64,000 nt of DNA from Stieleria sp. JC731 (lineage in GTDB: Bacteria; Planctomycetota; Planctomycetia; Pirellulales; Pirellulaceae): positions 1,018,481 to 1,082,480 of the forward strand of contig NZ_JAJKFQ010000005.1 in assembly GCF_020966635.1 (NCBI RefSeq), read 5' to 3'. The translations under genes and the position numbers were made by a program. The notes beneath the pieces are model-generated. The model did not search any database and had not been told where the DNA came from. It saw only the letters and a list, made by a program, of their open reading frames with translations. Of this stretch, positions 1 to 10,606 are shown piece by piece. Position 1 is the first letter of the stretch; each line of letters starts with the position of its first letter.

Positions 1-510
1 CTCGACGACTTTGGCACCAGCCCCGTTGACATTGAACGCGGTGTCAAAATATTGACCTTGTCCTTTGTGTGTGACGAAGTGATCGAAACCCGGACGCGGT
101 TCATCGTTCTTTTCCCCCATGTGCCACTTGCCGATGTATGCCGTTTTGTAACCGGCTTTTTGCAGACGCAGTGGAAAGCTGTCTAGATCGCGAGGGTACT
201 CGGTGAAATTGTTGGTCACACCGTGAGCATGTGCATAGAGACCACTGAGGATTGTTGCTCGGCTGGGCGAACAAAGGCTGGTGGTGCAGAACATGTTTTC
301 GAAGTAGATCCCCTCGGACGCCAACTTATCGATGTTGGGCGTCTTTAAATGAGGGTGACCGGCGCATGACAGTGCATCGAAGCGAATGTCATCGCAGAGC
401 ATCACGACGATGTTCGGCTTGGCTTGGGCTGCCGCTTCGCGAGTCCCTTTAAAGACACTTAACAGGGCGAGAAACGCGAAGGCCGAAATCAGTCGTGATG
501 AAGTTGTCAT
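1..510 (-). CDS. Exported sulfatase, N-terminal part (runs off left edge)
   Basis: The gene reads leftwards off the window, so only about 170 N-terminal residues are visible. They start with a hydrophobic signal peptide, followed by the sulfatase metal-binding start (NIVVMLCDD) and the active-site motif CSPSR inside [15 protein letters not shown]. The Cys of CxPxR is the residue converted to formylglycine in this family, so the enzyme would hydrolyse sulfate esters, probably in the periplasm or outside the cell. A lysine-containing GKWHMG segment downstream is also typical. The start ATG (508-510) overlaps the cysNC stop TGA (507-509) as ATGA, so this is the last visible gene of the cysD-cysNC operon and is probably translationally coupled. 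Substrate cannot be told from the visible part. Confidence 0.9.
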   Translation of the reverse strand, partial: MTTSSRLISAFAFLALLSVFKGTREAAAQAKPNIVVMLCDDIRFDALSCAGHPHLKTPNIDKLASEGIYFENMFCTTSLCSPSRATILSGLYAHAHGVTNNFTEYPRDLDSFPLRLQKAGYKTAYIGKWHMGEKNDEPRPGFDHFVTHKGQGQYFDTAFNVNGAGAKVVE

Positions 511-2447
511 TTGATGATCGATTTTTCTCGGAGGAGTTCAATGATCTGATTGGCACACTCGTCGATCGAGTCTTTCGATGTATCGACGACAAGGTCCGGA
601 GATTCTGGCGTCTCGTAGTCCGCCGTGACGCCAGGGAAGTTTAACAGGTCTCCGGCGTCCGCTTTGGCATATTGTCCTTTGGTGTCGCGTTCTCGGCAAA
701 CTTCTAGCGGAGTCGCGACATGGACGACGAAGAACTGATCTTCGCCGATCACTTTCCCAACACGTTGCCGCACCGCTTCGCTTGGCGCGACAAAGCAGCC
801 GATGCAGATCAAACCGGCATCGTTTAGCGTGTGAGCTAGGTAAGCACTTCGACGCAAGTTTTCACTGCGGTCTTCAGCACTGAATCCCAAGTCTCGCGAC
901 AGGCCTTTGCGGACATGCTCACCATCGATGATCGAGACCGCTCGTCCTGAATCGAACAGCTTTCGCTCGACCGCTTGGCCGACGGACGATTTACCCGAGC
1001 CGGTCAATCCGGTTAGCAAGACGGTCGCTGGCTTTTGGCCAAATCGAGCCGAGCGTTCTTCGTCGGTGACTACCGAAATTGCCACATCATCGCCGCTCGC
1101 CGTCGAGTCTTCGTCATCCCAGACCGACTTGGATTTTCCGTCACCGGATTTGTCCAAGATCATGCCCGCCGCGACGGTCGCGTTGGTGATCCGGTCGATC
1201 ACGATAAAGGCACCGGTGGACCGGTTGCGTCGATAGGCGTCGAAATGAACCGGTGCGGATAGGCTAATGCCGACACGTCCGATTTCATTGAGTGCGAGTT
1301 CTGGTGCGGGGCTGCGGTGCAATGTGTTGACATCAACGCGATAGTTCAGCGTGTCGATTGTCCCTGGCACGGTCTGCGTGGTGTGCTTGAAAAGATAGGT
1401 CTTTCCGGGGACCATCGCTTCGTCGCTCATCCAGACCAACATCGCTTCGATGGAATCACGCGACTTAGGCACATTGCCTGGGCGGACAATCATGTCGCCG
1501 CGCGAGGCATCAATCTCGTCCTCCAGTGTCAGCGTGATGGACAGCGGAGCGAATGCCTCGTCCAAGTCGCCGTCATAGGTGACGATCGATTTGATCTTGG
1601 ATGTCTGCTTGCTAGGCAACACCATGATTTCGTCGCCTTTGCGGATAATTCCAGACGAAATGGTGCCGCAGAAGCCACGGAAATCGAGGTGTGGACGGTT
1701 CACAAATTGAACGGGCATGCGGAAGTCTTGCAAATTCCGATCGCTACCGATGTAAACCGTTTCCAAGAAATTCATCAGTGTCGCGCCGGTGTACCACGGC
1801 ATGTTTTCACTGCGTTCAACAACGTTGTCACCATCAAGTGCACTGATCGGAATAAAGTGCAAATCGGGCAGGTCCAGCCGAGTCGCGAATGAACGGTACT
1901 CATCACAGATCGCTTCAAATTTCGATTCGTCGTAATCGATCAAGTCCATCTTATTGACGGCAACGACGATGTGCCGAATGCCAAGCAGGGAAACGATGAA
2001 CGAGTGGCGTTTTGTTTGCGTCAGGACTCCGTGCCGCGCGTCGATCATTAGGATCGCGAGGTCGGCTGTCGAACCGCCCGTCGCCATGTTCCGTGTGTAT
2101 TGTTCGTGGCCGGGCGTGTCGGCGATAATGAATTTTCGCTTGGCGGTGCTGAAATAGCGATACGCAACATCGATCGTGATGCCTTGTTCGCGTTCGGCTT
2201 TTAAACCATCCGTTAGCAGGGCGGGATCAAACTTGCCGCCAGTGGTACCGACGATTTTGGAGTCCGCTTCGATCTGTGCCAGATGATCTTCATAAATCAT
2301 CTTGCTGTCGTAGAGCAAACGCCCGATCAGCGTTGACTTGCCGTCATCAACACTGCCGCACGTGATAAACCGTAACAGCTGTTTGTTTTCGTGCTGCTTT
2401 AGGTAAGCGTTGATATCGGTGGCGATCAGATCGGATTGGTGCGACAT
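507..2447 (-). CDS. cysNC: Bifunctional sulfate adenylyltransferase large subunit / APS kinase
   Basis: The protein has 646 residues in two modules. Residues 1 to about 440 are the CysN GTPase: P-loop GSVDDGKST at 31-39, DTPGH at 110-114 and NKMD at 165-168, followed by the beta-barrel domains. Residues about 470-646 are the CysC adenylylsulfate kinase with P-loop GLTGSGKSS at 480-488 and the DGEHVRKGL motif near 508. With CysD it forms APS from sulfate and ATP, driven by GTP hydrolysis, and then phosphorylates APS to PAPS. Fusion of CysN and CysC is known in many bacteria. It lies 152 bp downstream of cysD on the same strand and overlaps the next gene by 4 bp. No clear Shine-Dalgarno precedes the ATG. 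Confidence 0.97.
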   Translation of the reverse strand: MSHQSDLIATDINAYLKQHENKQLLRFITCGSVDDGKSTLIGRLLYDSKMIYEDHLAQIEADSKIVGTTGGKFDPALLTDGLKAEREQGITIDVAYRYFSTAKRKFIIADTPGHEQYTRNMATGGSTADLAILMIDARHGVLTQTKRHSFIVSLLGIRHIVVAVNKMDLIDYDESKFEAICDEYRSFATRLDLPDLHFIPISALDGDNVVERSENMPWYTGATLMNFLETVYIGSDRNLQDFRMPVQFVNRPHLDFRGFCGTISSGIIRKGDEIMVLPSKQTSKIKSIVTYDGDLDEAFAPLSITLTLEDEIDASRGDMIVRPGNVPKSRDSIEAMLVWMSDEAMVPGKTYLFKHTTQTVPGTIDTLNYRVDVNTLHRSPAPELALNEIGRVGISLSAPVHFDAYRRNRSTGAFIVIDRITNATVAAGMILDKSGDGKSKSVWDDEDSTASGDDVAISVVTDEERSARFGQKPATVLLTGLTGSGKSSVGQAVERKLFDSGRAVSIIDGEHVRKGLSRDLGFSAEDRSENLRRSAYLAHTLNDAGLICIGCFVAPSEAVRQRVGKVIGEDQFFVVHVATPLEVCRERDTKGQYAKADAGDLLNFPGVTADYETPESPDLVVDTSKDSIDECANQIIELLREKSIIK

Positions 2448-2599
2448 TAGGAATTTGGATTCGGTTGATTCGTCTGGGCTTGACCATGGTGGCCACGAAA
2501 AGATTCACGGCCAGTCAGGAAAGAATGTGGTGATCGGCTAATTGATCACCCAGCGATGGAAATGAGGGGCATCGTTGATATCTACGCCCCGGCGGTGGA

Positions 2600-3511
2600 C
2601 TAGAAGTATCCTCGGCGTTTCTTTTCTTCCATTCCCGCACCGCCTTCGTCTTGGTCGATGATTCGACCTTGTCGCTCGGAGGTGGTTGCCAGCAACATTT
2701 CTTGGATCACATCGACCAAGTCGGTCGCTTCCGATTCGACCGCACCGCTTAGCGGGTAGCAGCCTAGCGTTCGGAAACGAACCATCTTTTCTTCTTCGAC
2801 TTCGCCTTCGAGCAATGGCATGCGGTCGTCATTGCGGAGAATCAGCACGCCGTCGCGGTTAACGACGCGTCGTTTCTGTGACAGGTACAGCGGAACGATC
2901 GGAATCTTTTCCAGGTGGATGTACTGCCATACGTCCAACTCGGTCCAGTTGCTCATCGGGAACACACGAATCGATTCGCCTTTGTTGACACGCGCGTTGT
3001 AGAGGTTCCAAAGCTCGGGACGTTGATTCTTGGGATCCCAGCGGTGCGACTTGTCACGGAAGCTAAAAACACGTTCCTTGGCGCGGCTCTTTTCTTCGTC
3101 GCGGCGAGCGCCACCAAAGGCTGCGTCAAATTTGTATTTATCGAGGGCAGCTTTCAATGCGTCGGTCTTCATCAGTTCCGTGTGACGCTCGCTGTCTTCC
3201 CATGGCTTGATGCCGTGCTTGAGTCCTTCTTCGTTGATGTGGACGAGCAGTTCTAGGCCCAAATCCTTAGCGACGTAATTGTCGCGGAACTCGTACATCT
3301 CCTTGAATTTCCAAGTCGTATCGACGTGAAGCAACGGAAATGGGGGCTTCGCAGGGGCAAAAGCTTTCAGAGCCAAGTGCAGCAGAACGGAGGAGTCTTT
3401 GCCGATGCTGTACAGCATCACTGGATTTTTGAATTCCGCGGCAACCTCGCGAAAGATATGAATGCTTTCTGCTTCGAGTTGTTTCAGGTGGGTCAGGCTA
3501 TAGTCCGACAT
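2600..3511 (-). CDS. cysD: Sulfate adenylyltransferase subunit 2
   Basis: The 303-residue protein belongs to the PAPS-reductase-like PP-loop ATP pyrophosphatases. The nucleotide loop SIGKDSSV is at residues 35-42, the [12 protein letters not shown] segment follows near the middle, and the C-terminus ends in the family signature EEKKRRGYF. It is the catalytic subunit that joins sulfate to ATP to give APS, acting in the cytoplasm as a complex with CysN. Length matches the family norm of about 300. It is the first gene of the cysD-cysNC-sulfatase cluster and is transcribed divergently from purA across a 285-bp spacer. Confidence 0.97.
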   Translation of the reverse strand: MSDYSLTHLKQLEAESIHIFREVAAEFKNPVMLYSIGKDSSVLLHLALKAFAPAKPPFPLLHVDTTWKFKEMYEFRDNYVAKDLGLELLVHINEEGLKHGIKPWEDSERHTELMKTDALKAALDKYKFDAAFGGARRDEEKSRAKERVFSFRDKSHRWDPKNQRPELWNLYNARVNKGESIRVFPMSNWTELDVWQYIHLEKIPIVPLYLSQKRRVVNRDGVLILRNDDRMPLLEGEVEEEKMVRFRTLGCYPLSGAVESEATDLVDVIQEMLLATTSERQGRIIDQDEGGAGMEEKKRRGYF

Positions 3512-3796
3512 CAGCTCACTTTAAGGGAGGCGAAAATCACATTCGCGGAAAACTCATCGACATTGACCGCAAATTGGGGTCATCGAGGTGGCGAGTATAG
3601 ACAGGAGAGTGCGGAGTCGGAACGGGTTTTGGTTTGAGATCTCGCCTGGGTGGCGATTTTGGGCCCAGCCGGGCGGCTTCATCCGACTTTTCGCCGCTCC
3701 CGTTGTCACCACGTCCTTTGACGTTTACGCTTTCGGGTTCGTGCGCTGGCGAAATGACTTTGTGCCAGCCAATCCATTTGCCTCTGGAGTGAATCG

Positions 3797-5125
3797 GTGT
3801 CGGGAACCTGTGTAATCGGTTTGCAGTGGGGAGATGAAGCAAAAGGCAAGTTGGTCGATTTGCTCGCGCCCCAGTTTGATCTAGTCGTGCGTTATCAAGG
3901 CGGGGCCAATGCCGGCCATACCGTCGTTGTAGGCGATGAAGTTTACAAACTGCACCACATCCCCAGCGGTATCTTGCATACCGGTGTCGAGAACTTGATC
4001 ACCCCCGGTGTGGTCATTAACCCAGAAACCATGATCGCGGAAATGGATGGGTTGGCTAAACGCGACATTGATTGCGCTAAAAATATGCGCATCAGTGAAC
4101 GAGCCCACTTGGTGATGCCTTGGCATATCGCCGAAGATCGTCAGATCAACGCGACAGCGGTTCGTGGCGAATCGATCGGTACGACCAATCGCGGGATCGG
4201 ACCCTGTTATCGCGACAAAGTCGGGCGGACTCACGCGATCCGAATGATCGACTTGATTCAGCCGACTCGAGACGAGCGAATCGGAACCGTTGCAACGCAA
4301 AAGCAGGCGATCTTGAGAAGCCTTGGTGCTTCCGAAGAAGAGCTTGAAACGATCGCTCCAGAAACAGTTATCGCGAAAGCAGCTGCCTGGGCTGAGCGAC
4401 TGGAGCCGATGATCGCCGATACCACGGACTTCGTGCTTGACGCTTGTGAAGCCGAAAAGCGAATTCTGTTTGAAGGCGCTCAAGGTGCGTTGTTGGACAT
4501 CGACCACGGGACCTATCCTTTCGTCACCAGCAGCAACAGTAGCGGTGTTGGCGTTTGTGCCGGCGCCGGGGTCCCTCCCCGCTGGATCAACACCGTGCTT
4601 GGGGTTTGCAAGGCGTACAGCACACGTGTTGGTGGCGGACCGTTTGTCACCGAACTTGAAGACGAAACAGGTGACCGAATTCGAACGCTAGGCAATGAGT
4701 TCGGAACCACCACGGGGCGTCCACGACGTTGTGGTTGGTTCGATGCCGTCGCGGTTCGCTATACGGCTCGGTTGAGCGGGGTAACTCGTTTGGCTCTGAT
4801 GATGATGGACGTCTTGGCACACTTGGATGAGCTGAAGATCTGCGTCGCATATGAGCTTGATGGAGAACGGATCACCCGTTTCCCAAGCCATGCTGAGCAG
4901 CTACGTCGTTGCAAACCGATCTATGAAACGATCCCAGGCTGGAAGCAACCAGTCGATGACGTGCGCCGTGAAGAAGACTTCCCAGAAGGTGCACTTGCCT
5001 ACGTTCGCCGAGTGGAAGAGTTGGTGGGGATTCCGGTTGGAGTCCTTTCGGTGGGCCCGGACCGCTCGCAAACGATTTTCACATCGAAGTCTGACAAGTT
5101 GAACTTGCAGCCGATCGGAGCCTAG
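3797..5125 (+). CDS. purA: Adenylosuccinate synthetase
   Basis: The 442-residue protein carries the PurA landmarks: [11 protein letters not shown] at the N-terminus (GTP/IMP site), [10 protein letters not shown], the GIGPCY loop and the [12 protein letters not shown] segment near the C-terminal third. It joins IMP and aspartate using GTP, the first committed step to AMP. The start is GTG at 3797 with GGAG 8 bp upstream; there is no in-frame ATG nearer the conserved N-terminus. It heads a plus-strand run with uppS, which starts 8 bp after its stop, and cdsA. Confidence 0.97.
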   Translation: MSGTCVIGLQWGDEAKGKLVDLLAPQFDLVVRYQGGANAGHTVVVGDEVYKLHHIPSGILHTGVENLITPGVVINPETMIAEMDGLAKRDIDCAKNMRISERAHLVMPWHIAEDRQINATAVRGESIGTTNRGIGPCYRDKVGRTHAIRMIDLIQPTRDERIGTVATQKQAILRSLGASEEELETIAPETVIAKAAAWAERLEPMIADTTDFVLDACEAEKRILFEGAQGALLDIDHGTYPFVTSSNSSGVGVCAGAGVPPRWINTVLGVCKAYSTRVGGGPFVTELEDETGDRIRTLGNEFGTTTGRPRRCGWFDAVAVRYTARLSGVTRLALMMMDVLAHLDELKICVAYELDGERITRFPSHAEQLRRCKPIYETIPGWKQPVDDVRREEDFPEGALAYVRRVEELVGIPVGVLSVGPDRSQTIFTSKSDKLNLQPIGA

Positions 5126-5133
5126 ACGCTTCA

Positions 5134-5913
5134 TTGAGCGATCAAGTTATGAACGCTAAGGAATCGAACGTCGAAAAGTCGACTGAGGCGTCGGCAAAAC
5201 GAGGTAAATTGCCCGATCACATTGCGATCATCATGGATGGCAATGGTCGTTGGGCTCAGGCTCGTGGGATGCCGCGTATCGAAGGCCACCGTCGTGGTGT
5301 TGATACCGTTCGAATGGTCAGCGAGACCTGTACGGAGTTGGGCATCGAAGCTTTAACTCTGTACTGCCTGTCCAGCGAGAACTGGAAGCGTCCCAAGGAA
5401 GAGCTTGCCTTCCTGATGGAACTTTTGCAGCAGTACTTGGTCGAAGAAAGACCTTTGATCATGGAGCAAAAGCTTCGACTGCAAGTCATCGGTCGACGAG
5501 ATCGCTTGCCTGAGTCGGTTCTCAAGGAAATGGACGAAACGATTCGTGTTTCGGCCGATAACCCCGGAACCAAACTGGTATTGGCGATTGACTATGGCGG
5601 ACGTGATGAACTGACACGTGCGGCCGTTCAGATTTGCCAAGACGTGCAAGCAGGTCAGCTTCGCTTAGAAAATATCACCGAAAAATCCATCAACGAAAGG
5701 CTCTATACGCATGAGCTACCAGATGTCGATTTAATGATTCGCACCGGTGGCGAGATGCGGGTTAGCAATTTTTTGTTGTGGCAGCTTAGCTATGCCGAGT
5801 TGTGGGTGACTGAGAATTGTTGGCCCGAGTTTTCTAAGTCTGATTTTGAACAAGCCATCGAAAGTTTTCAGAATCGCGATCGGCGGTTCGGAGGTCTTTC
5901 GGTTGGACAGTAA
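5134..5913 (+). CDS. uppS: Isoprenyl transferase (undecaprenyl diphosphate synthase)
   Basis: The 259-residue cis-prenyltransferase has IIMDGNGRWA with catalytic Asp35, the GHRRG motif, and the C-terminal RTGGEMRVSNFLLWQ and WPEF segments. It makes the long-chain polyprenyl diphosphate carrier for peptidoglycan and surface polysaccharides. The first possible start is TTG at 5134, 8 bp after the purA stop; an ATG at 5149 would remove only five residues and is equally plausible. The first 25 residues or so are a variable extension. It is followed after 57 bp by cdsA, a common uppS-cdsA pairing in bacteria. Confidence 0.96.
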   Translation: MSDQVMNAKESNVEKSTEASAKRGKLPDHIAIIMDGNGRWAQARGMPRIEGHRRGVDTVRMVSETCTELGIEALTLYCLSSENWKRPKEELAFLMELLQQYLVEERPLIMEQKLRLQVIGRRDRLPESVLKEMDETIRVSADNPGTKLVLAIDYGGRDELTRAAVQICQDVQAGQLRLENITEKSINERLYTHELPDVDLMIRTGGEMRVSNFLLWQLSYAELWVTENCWPEFSKSDFEQAIESFQNRDRRFGGLSVGQ

Positions 5914-5970
5914 CTCATTGCGGGTGAACTTCCCAATGTTCACTAGGCATCTGCGGGGGCGGACAAGTTA

Positions 5971-6963
5971 ATGCTGCGCGATCGAATTTTTTCGAGCACG
6001 ATCTTAATCACACTGACAGTCATCCTGCTGTGGCTTGACAGTTATCAATCAGTCAGCGGTGCAGAAGGGTTGTGGCTGATGCCATTGTTAGCCTTCTTTG
6101 CGATCGGTACCGGCTGGGAAATGGCGTCGATGCTGAAACGCGGCGGTCACCCGATTCGTCCTGTAGACGCCGTTTTTGGTGCCGGACTTGTCGCGCTGTC
6201 CGCTGCGGTGCCATTTGTTTGGGGCATATTTGGGTCGACCTATCCGGTTGATTGTCCGGTCGGTCGCTTGGGCTGGATCGTGCTAGCCGCGACGGTCGCC
6301 ACCTTTCTGATCTTGATGGCCGAGATGCGTGAATATGGACGTGTCGCAGAAGTTGAACTCGGTCGTGCAATCCGGCGAACCTGCTCAGCAGTTTTTGTCT
6401 CGATGTATGTCGGACTTCCGATGGCAATTCTGGTCGCGATTCGGAGTCTCGATGGTCCCGGAATTCCGGGGCGTTTTGGGTTGGCCGCAATCATTACAAC
6501 CGTATTGGTGACCAAGGTCGCTGATATGGGGGCGTACTTTTCGGGACGGGCGTTTGGACGCCACAAATTGATTCCCCGATTGTCTCCCGGAAAAACGATT
6601 GAAGGGTCGATCGGTGGGATCTTGGCGTCGACCGTTGTCGCCTACTTTTGCCTGAGTGTCTTATTCGAAGCTCTTGGTGCTGCCCCTGCCGTTTCCGCAA
6701 ACCCTACGTCTGCGCAAGCCGTTAAATCTGGCTTGGAGGCTTTTTTGGCACAGCCACTATGGGGGGCTGTTCTTCTTGGCCCATCGCTCGCGATCACCGG
6801 AATGATCGGGGATTTAGCGGAATCACTGTTCAAACGTGACTGTGGCGTGAAGGACAGTGGAAGCTTGCTTCCCGGTTTAGGGGGGGTCTGGGATGTGACT
6901 GATTCGTTGATCGCATCGAGTATCCCAGCATTTTTCTGCTTCGTGTCCGGAGTTGGTGGGTAA
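5971..6963 (+). CDS. cdsA: Phosphatidate cytidylyltransferase
   Basis: The 330-residue protein has about eight hydrophobic spans and the C-terminal CdsA signature: SLFKRDCGVKDSGSLLP followed by GLGGVWDVTDS. It converts phosphatidic acid and CTP to CDP-diacylglycerol in the cytoplasmic membrane; PgsA, encoded at 58.9 kb, uses that product. The usual signature contains PGHGGxxDRxDS; here His is Leu and Arg is Val, while the acidic residues are kept. A segment near residues 230-255 rich in Ala, Pro and Ser looks like an extra loop. Its position after uppS supports the call. Confidence 0.93.
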   Translation: MLRDRIFSSTILITLTVILLWLDSYQSVSGAEGLWLMPLLAFFAIGTGWEMASMLKRGGHPIRPVDAVFGAGLVALSAAVPFVWGIFGSTYPVDCPVGRLGWIVLAATVATFLILMAEMREYGRVAEVELGRAIRRTCSAVFVSMYVGLPMAILVAIRSLDGPGIPGRFGLAAIITTVLVTKVADMGAYFSGRAFGRHKLIPRLSPGKTIEGSIGGILASTVVAYFCLSVLFEALGAAPAVSANPTSAQAVKSGLEAFLAQPLWGAVLLGPSLAITGMIGDLAESLFKRDCGVKDSGSLLPGLGGVWDVTDSLIASSIPAFFCFVSGVGG

Positions 6964-7134
6964 TAATCGCGTGTGGAATGAGGCACGTGTAGATACGATC
7001 CCTCGCATGCCTCGATTGGATAAATGCCCAGCAAATCGATCAGAGCCTTCTAGGCAGAATGCCGTCGCCCTGCAAACAATTAGCGAAAACTTAAGAACCG
7101 AGGAGACCACGGCCCACAGTCGGCCCCCTGCTGA

Positions 7135-8178
7135 ATGACTGAAGCCACACTGACCGTCAGTGCCCCCGAAGAGCTGTTGCAGCTATTTGGGCCACGAGAC
7201 CAGCATTTGCGTATTCTGCGACAGTTGTTCGATGTCACCATCACACATCGAAATGGGCGCGTTCGTATCGCCGGCGAAAGCGATAACGTGAACGGTGCAC
7301 TGCGCGCATTGGAAAAACTGCGTCACAAAGTTCAAAAGCAGGGCGCGATCGGAAATCAGGATGTCGAAACCGCCGCCCTCGAAGAAGGCGCGAAGCCTCG
7401 TAACGGTGAAAAGACAGTCAAGGCTGCCCCTAGTAGCGAAGACATCCAGATTCGACATGCGGGACGGCGAATTCGGCCTCGTACCGACGGTCAGGCACGC
7501 TACGTCGATGCGATCCGCAAATATGACCTAACATTTGCAACCGGACCTGCCGGTTGTGGAAAGACATACTTGGCGGTTGCAACAGCGGTCGAAGCCCTCA
7601 AGGCTGGCCAGATTCGCAAGATCGTTTTGGTGCGACCCGCGGTAGAAGCCGGTGAAAGCCTGGGTTTTTTGCCGGGTGATTTGCGTGCGAAACTGAACCC
7701 TTACCTAAGACCACTTTTGGACGCCTTGGGCGAAATGGTCGACTATGACCGTGCGCGAGAGCTGATGGAGCAGGAAACGATCGAAGTGATTCCGCTCGCC
7801 TACATGCGTGGACGCACCCTAAACGATGCGTTCATCATTTTGGACGAGGCACAGAACACAACGATCGCACAAATGAAGATGTTTTTGACCCGGATGGGCG
7901 AACGCAGCAAGATGGTCGTCAGCGGTGACGCGACGCAGCTGGATTTGCCACGTGGGGTTACGAGCGGTTTGCACGACGCGTTGCGACGTCTGAGCCGGAT
8001 CAAAGCAATCGGGGTAGTGCGATTGACGGGCGAAGACATCGTTCGACACGCACTGGTACAACGCATCGTCGAAGCCTATGACGACGACGACAACGCAATC
8101 CCAAATCGACAACGGCGCGGCGGTGTTCGCGTCATTGCCGAGTCCAACGCAAATGGCGAGGAAACTTTGGATCGATAA
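7135..8178 (+). CDS. phoH: PhoH-family ATPase
   Basis: The 347-residue protein has a KH-like N-terminal region (residues about 8-65) and a PhoH ATPase core with Walker A GPAGCGKT at 137-144, RPAVEAGE and the Walker B region FIILDEAQN. PhoH/YbeZ proteins are cytoplasmic ATPases linked to RNA metabolism and usually sit beside ybeY, as here. It starts 171 bp after cdsA and is followed after about 25 bp by the 7TM-HD gene, so phoH to corC form a probable operon. The exact biochemical role of the family is unsettled. Confidence 0.93.
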   Translation: MTEATLTVSAPEELLQLFGPRDQHLRILRQLFDVTITHRNGRVRIAGESDNVNGALRALEKLRHKVQKQGAIGNQDVETAALEEGAKPRNGEKTVKAAPSSEDIQIRHAGRRIRPRTDGQARYVDAIRKYDLTFATGPAGCGKTYLAVATAVEALKAGQIRKIVLVRPAVEAGESLGFLPGDLRAKLNPYLRPLLDALGEMVDYDRARELMEQETIEVIPLAYMRGRTLNDAFIILDEAQNTTIAQMKMFLTRMGERSKMVVSGDATQLDLPRGVTSGLHDALRRLSRIKAIGVVRLTGEDIVRHALVQRIVEAYDDDDNAIPNRQRRGGVRVIAESNANGEETLDR

Positions 8179-8205
8179 TGCCCTCAGTGGCTTCGATCCG
8201 ATGTG

Positions 8206-10599
8206 ATGAACGGTCAATCCAAAACGCGGACCCGCCAGGAACGAATTGAGTCGCTGGGTATTCCCAAGCCTCGATTCGTCCAGTGGTGGATCGATAGCGA
8301 CAAGACCGACTGGGCTGTTCGTTCCGCCATCGGTCTGCTTGCTGCCGCAGCACTGCTAATCATTTGTAAGACTTGGGAACCCCGTTTCGCATTCCGCACC
8401 GGTTCGATTCCCACACGCGATATCGTTGCCAAAGTCGACTTCGAAGTTGAAAACGAGATCGAAACGCACGCCCGGCGATTGCAGCAGATTCTCGCCGTTC
8501 CGGTCTTTTACCGAAACAACCCAACGCCGCTACAGCAGCTTGGTGCGCGATTAAGCAATCGGCTATTCGTCGTTCTCGAAGCTCCCTCGATCAAGGACAT
8601 GAACGAGGATGAGGGAACGGCGTTTCGTGAGTTCATTTCAAAAGATCCGCTGACTCCCGAAGCGGTCGATGGTAGCCAGCCCAGCGACGAGGATCGTTTC
8701 AGCGCACTTAAAGCTGTTTTCAAAAATGATTCGGAGCTAAAGAAGCTGCAAACGGCATTCAAGCATCTTGTCAAAGACGAGTTTGACTTCGGTGTTATTC
8801 AGTCGCTTAAGCATGATCCCGAACAGGGCAACCAGCAGTTTATCCGCGTCTATACGGTCGATCCCTCCGATGCGACCACGGTCAGCGTTGAAGACGTTCA
8901 AGTCGCGCTGATGGGTGAACGCATCGAATCGATGCTGAAGGAAGAGTTTCGATCTCTCTATAGCGATGAAGTCAGCACCGAACAGTACAGTCTGGTCGCC
9001 AAAATGATCAGCCGCTGGATCAGCACTCGATTGCCCGAATACGAGACCCTTTCGTACGACAACGAGGCGAGCGATAAGGTTCGAGCCGAAGTTGCCGCCG
9101 GAGTCGCGCCGGTGATGAAGCAGTACTACGCTGGCCGATCCGAGCTGGCCAATGCGGGTAAGCCGCTTGATCAAGACGAGCTCAAGTTGCTGCGGCAAGA
9201 GCACCTTCAATGGACAAAGTATCGCGGGATGCTGGATCGGATTTCCCGACTCGCCGCATATGCCGGTATGATTGCCGCGTTGTATTTGCTCTGCGGTTCG
9301 TACATCTTCTTTGTAGACGACCGATCACTGGTCATGGATCGGGTCAAGCTTTCGAAGTTGTTGCTGTTGTTTGTCGCCACGATAGGCCTGAGTTTTTGGG
9401 CGGCGAGCGACCGCTATCGCAGTGAGTTGGCACCATTGGTGGTCGCATCGATTATTGCCGCGATAGTCTATGGTCGTGACTTGGCATTGTTGTTGATGGC
9501 TGCGGCTAGCATCAGTGTGACGCTGTTTCTTAATGAAGACCTTCGCCACTTGGTAATGCTGGCTGCGGCGACAACCAGCGCGACTCTGTTGACCGGCCGA
9601 ATTCGCTCGACCAGTCACTTACTATTTGTCGGACTGATATCTGCCGCGGTGACAATGCTGACGATGGTCGGTGTCGGCATCGTTGCTGGCGAAACGATGT
9701 CGTTGGCTGCCGTCTCGACACCCAAGGTCGAACAGATCGTTCCGACAACGACGACGTTTCTTGATGTGTTGACGGTGTTGTCGCTAGAAAGCCTGCGTGC
9801 CGGGGTGTTTATTCTCGTGGCCGCAGCGGCCTTGACTCCCGTGCTGCCGTTTATAGAGAAGTTCTTCGGTGTGCAGACTGACCTCAGCCTATTGAAGCTC
9901 AGTGATGCCAGCCACCCGTTGCTACGCCGGTTGGCCCAGCGGGCACCAGGGACATACAACCACAGTATCAATGTTGCGTCGATCGCCGAAGCGGCTGCCG
10001 ATTCGATCGGAGCCAATGGCCTATTGGTCCGCGTAGGTGCGTACTTCCATGACATCGGAAAGATGTTCAAGCCGGAGTACTTCATCGAAAATCAAAATGG
10101 CGTCAATCAGCACGATTCTTTGCAGCCGGCGATGAGCACGCTTGTGATTATCGCACACGTTAAGGATGGTGCGGATCTGGCTCGCAACCACCACTTGCCG
10201 CAACCATTAATTGACTTGATCCTGCAGCACCACGGCACGACATTGGTCGAGTACTTTTTCCATGAAGCTGCCAAACGCAGCGAAGAAAACCCCGACGAGA
10301 AAGAAGTTAGCGACAAGGATTTTCGCTATCCGGGGCCCAAACCCCAGACTTTGGAAGCAGCCGTTATGATGTTGGCCGATGCCGTGGAAAGTGCCAGCCG
10401 AACGCTGGTCGATCCGACACCGGCACGCATCCAAAGCTTGGTCGATAAGATTGCCCAGAAGAAAATGGGCGATGGACAATTTGATGAATGTGGCCTGACT
10501 TTCCGGCAGTTAAATCTGGTGCGAAAAAGCTTGGTCAAATCTCTTACCGCGATCTATCACGCACGTGTCAAATACCCCAGTCAGCAGCAGCCCGCTTGA
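8206..10599 (+). CDS. 7TM-HD family membrane phosphodiesterase (PgpH-like)
   Basis: The protein is about 797 residues long. One membrane span lies near residues 45-60, followed by a large extracytoplasmic 7TMR-HDED-type domain to about residue 340, then a block of about six or seven hydrophobic segments (roughly 345-560), and a C-terminal HD domain with TYNHS and YFHDIGK (catalytic HD about residue 615) and a later HH pair (QHHGT). This is the architecture of PgpH, a cyclic-di-AMP phosphodiesterase in Firmicutes. Whether the substrate is the same here is inference. The GTG at 8203 is followed directly by ATG at 8206, the likelier start. The phoH-HD-ybeY order is a widespread bacterial arrangement. 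Confidence 0.9.
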   Translation: MNGQSKTRTRQERIESLGIPKPRFVQWWIDSDKTDWAVRSAIGLLAAAALLIICKTWEPRFAFRTGSIPTRDIVAKVDFEVENEIETHARRLQQILAVPVFYRNNPTPLQQLGARLSNRLFVVLEAPSIKDMNEDEGTAFREFISKDPLTPEAVDGSQPSDEDRFSALKAVFKNDSELKKLQTAFKHLVKDEFDFGVIQSLKHDPEQGNQQFIRVYTVDPSDATTVSVEDVQVALMGERIESMLKEEFRSLYSDEVSTEQYSLVAKMISRWISTRLPEYETLSYDNEASDKVRAEVAAGVAPVMKQYYAGRSELANAGKPLDQDELKLLRQEHLQWTKYRGMLDRISRLAAYAGMIAALYLLCGSYIFFVDDRSLVMDRVKLSKLLLLFVATIGLSFWAASDRYRSELAPLVVASIIAAIVYGRDLALLLMAAASISVTLFLNEDLRHLVMLAAATTSATLLTGRIRSTSHLLFVGLISAAVTMLTMVGVGIVAGETMSLAAVSTPKVEQIVPTTTTFLDVLTVLSLESLRAGVFILVAAAALTPVLPFIEKFFGVQTDLSLLKLSDASHPLLRRLAQRAPGTYNHSINVASIAEAAADSIGANGLLVRVGAYFHDIGKMFKPEYFIENQNGVNQHDSLQPAMSTLVIIAHVKDGADLARNHHLPQPLIDLILQHHGTTLVEYFFHEAAKRSEENPDEKEVSDKDFRYPGPKPQTLEAAVMMLADAVESASRTLVDPTPARIQSLVDKIAQKKMGDGQFDECGLTFRQLNLVRKSLVKSLTAIYHARVKYPSQQQPA

Positions 10600-10606
10600 T
10601 CTTTCG

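Noticed and set aside
1317..1892. A 191-codon plus-strand frame inside cysNC
   Set aside because: It lies wholly opposite the well-supported cysNC gene and its translation has no recognisable domain; it is an antisense shadow.
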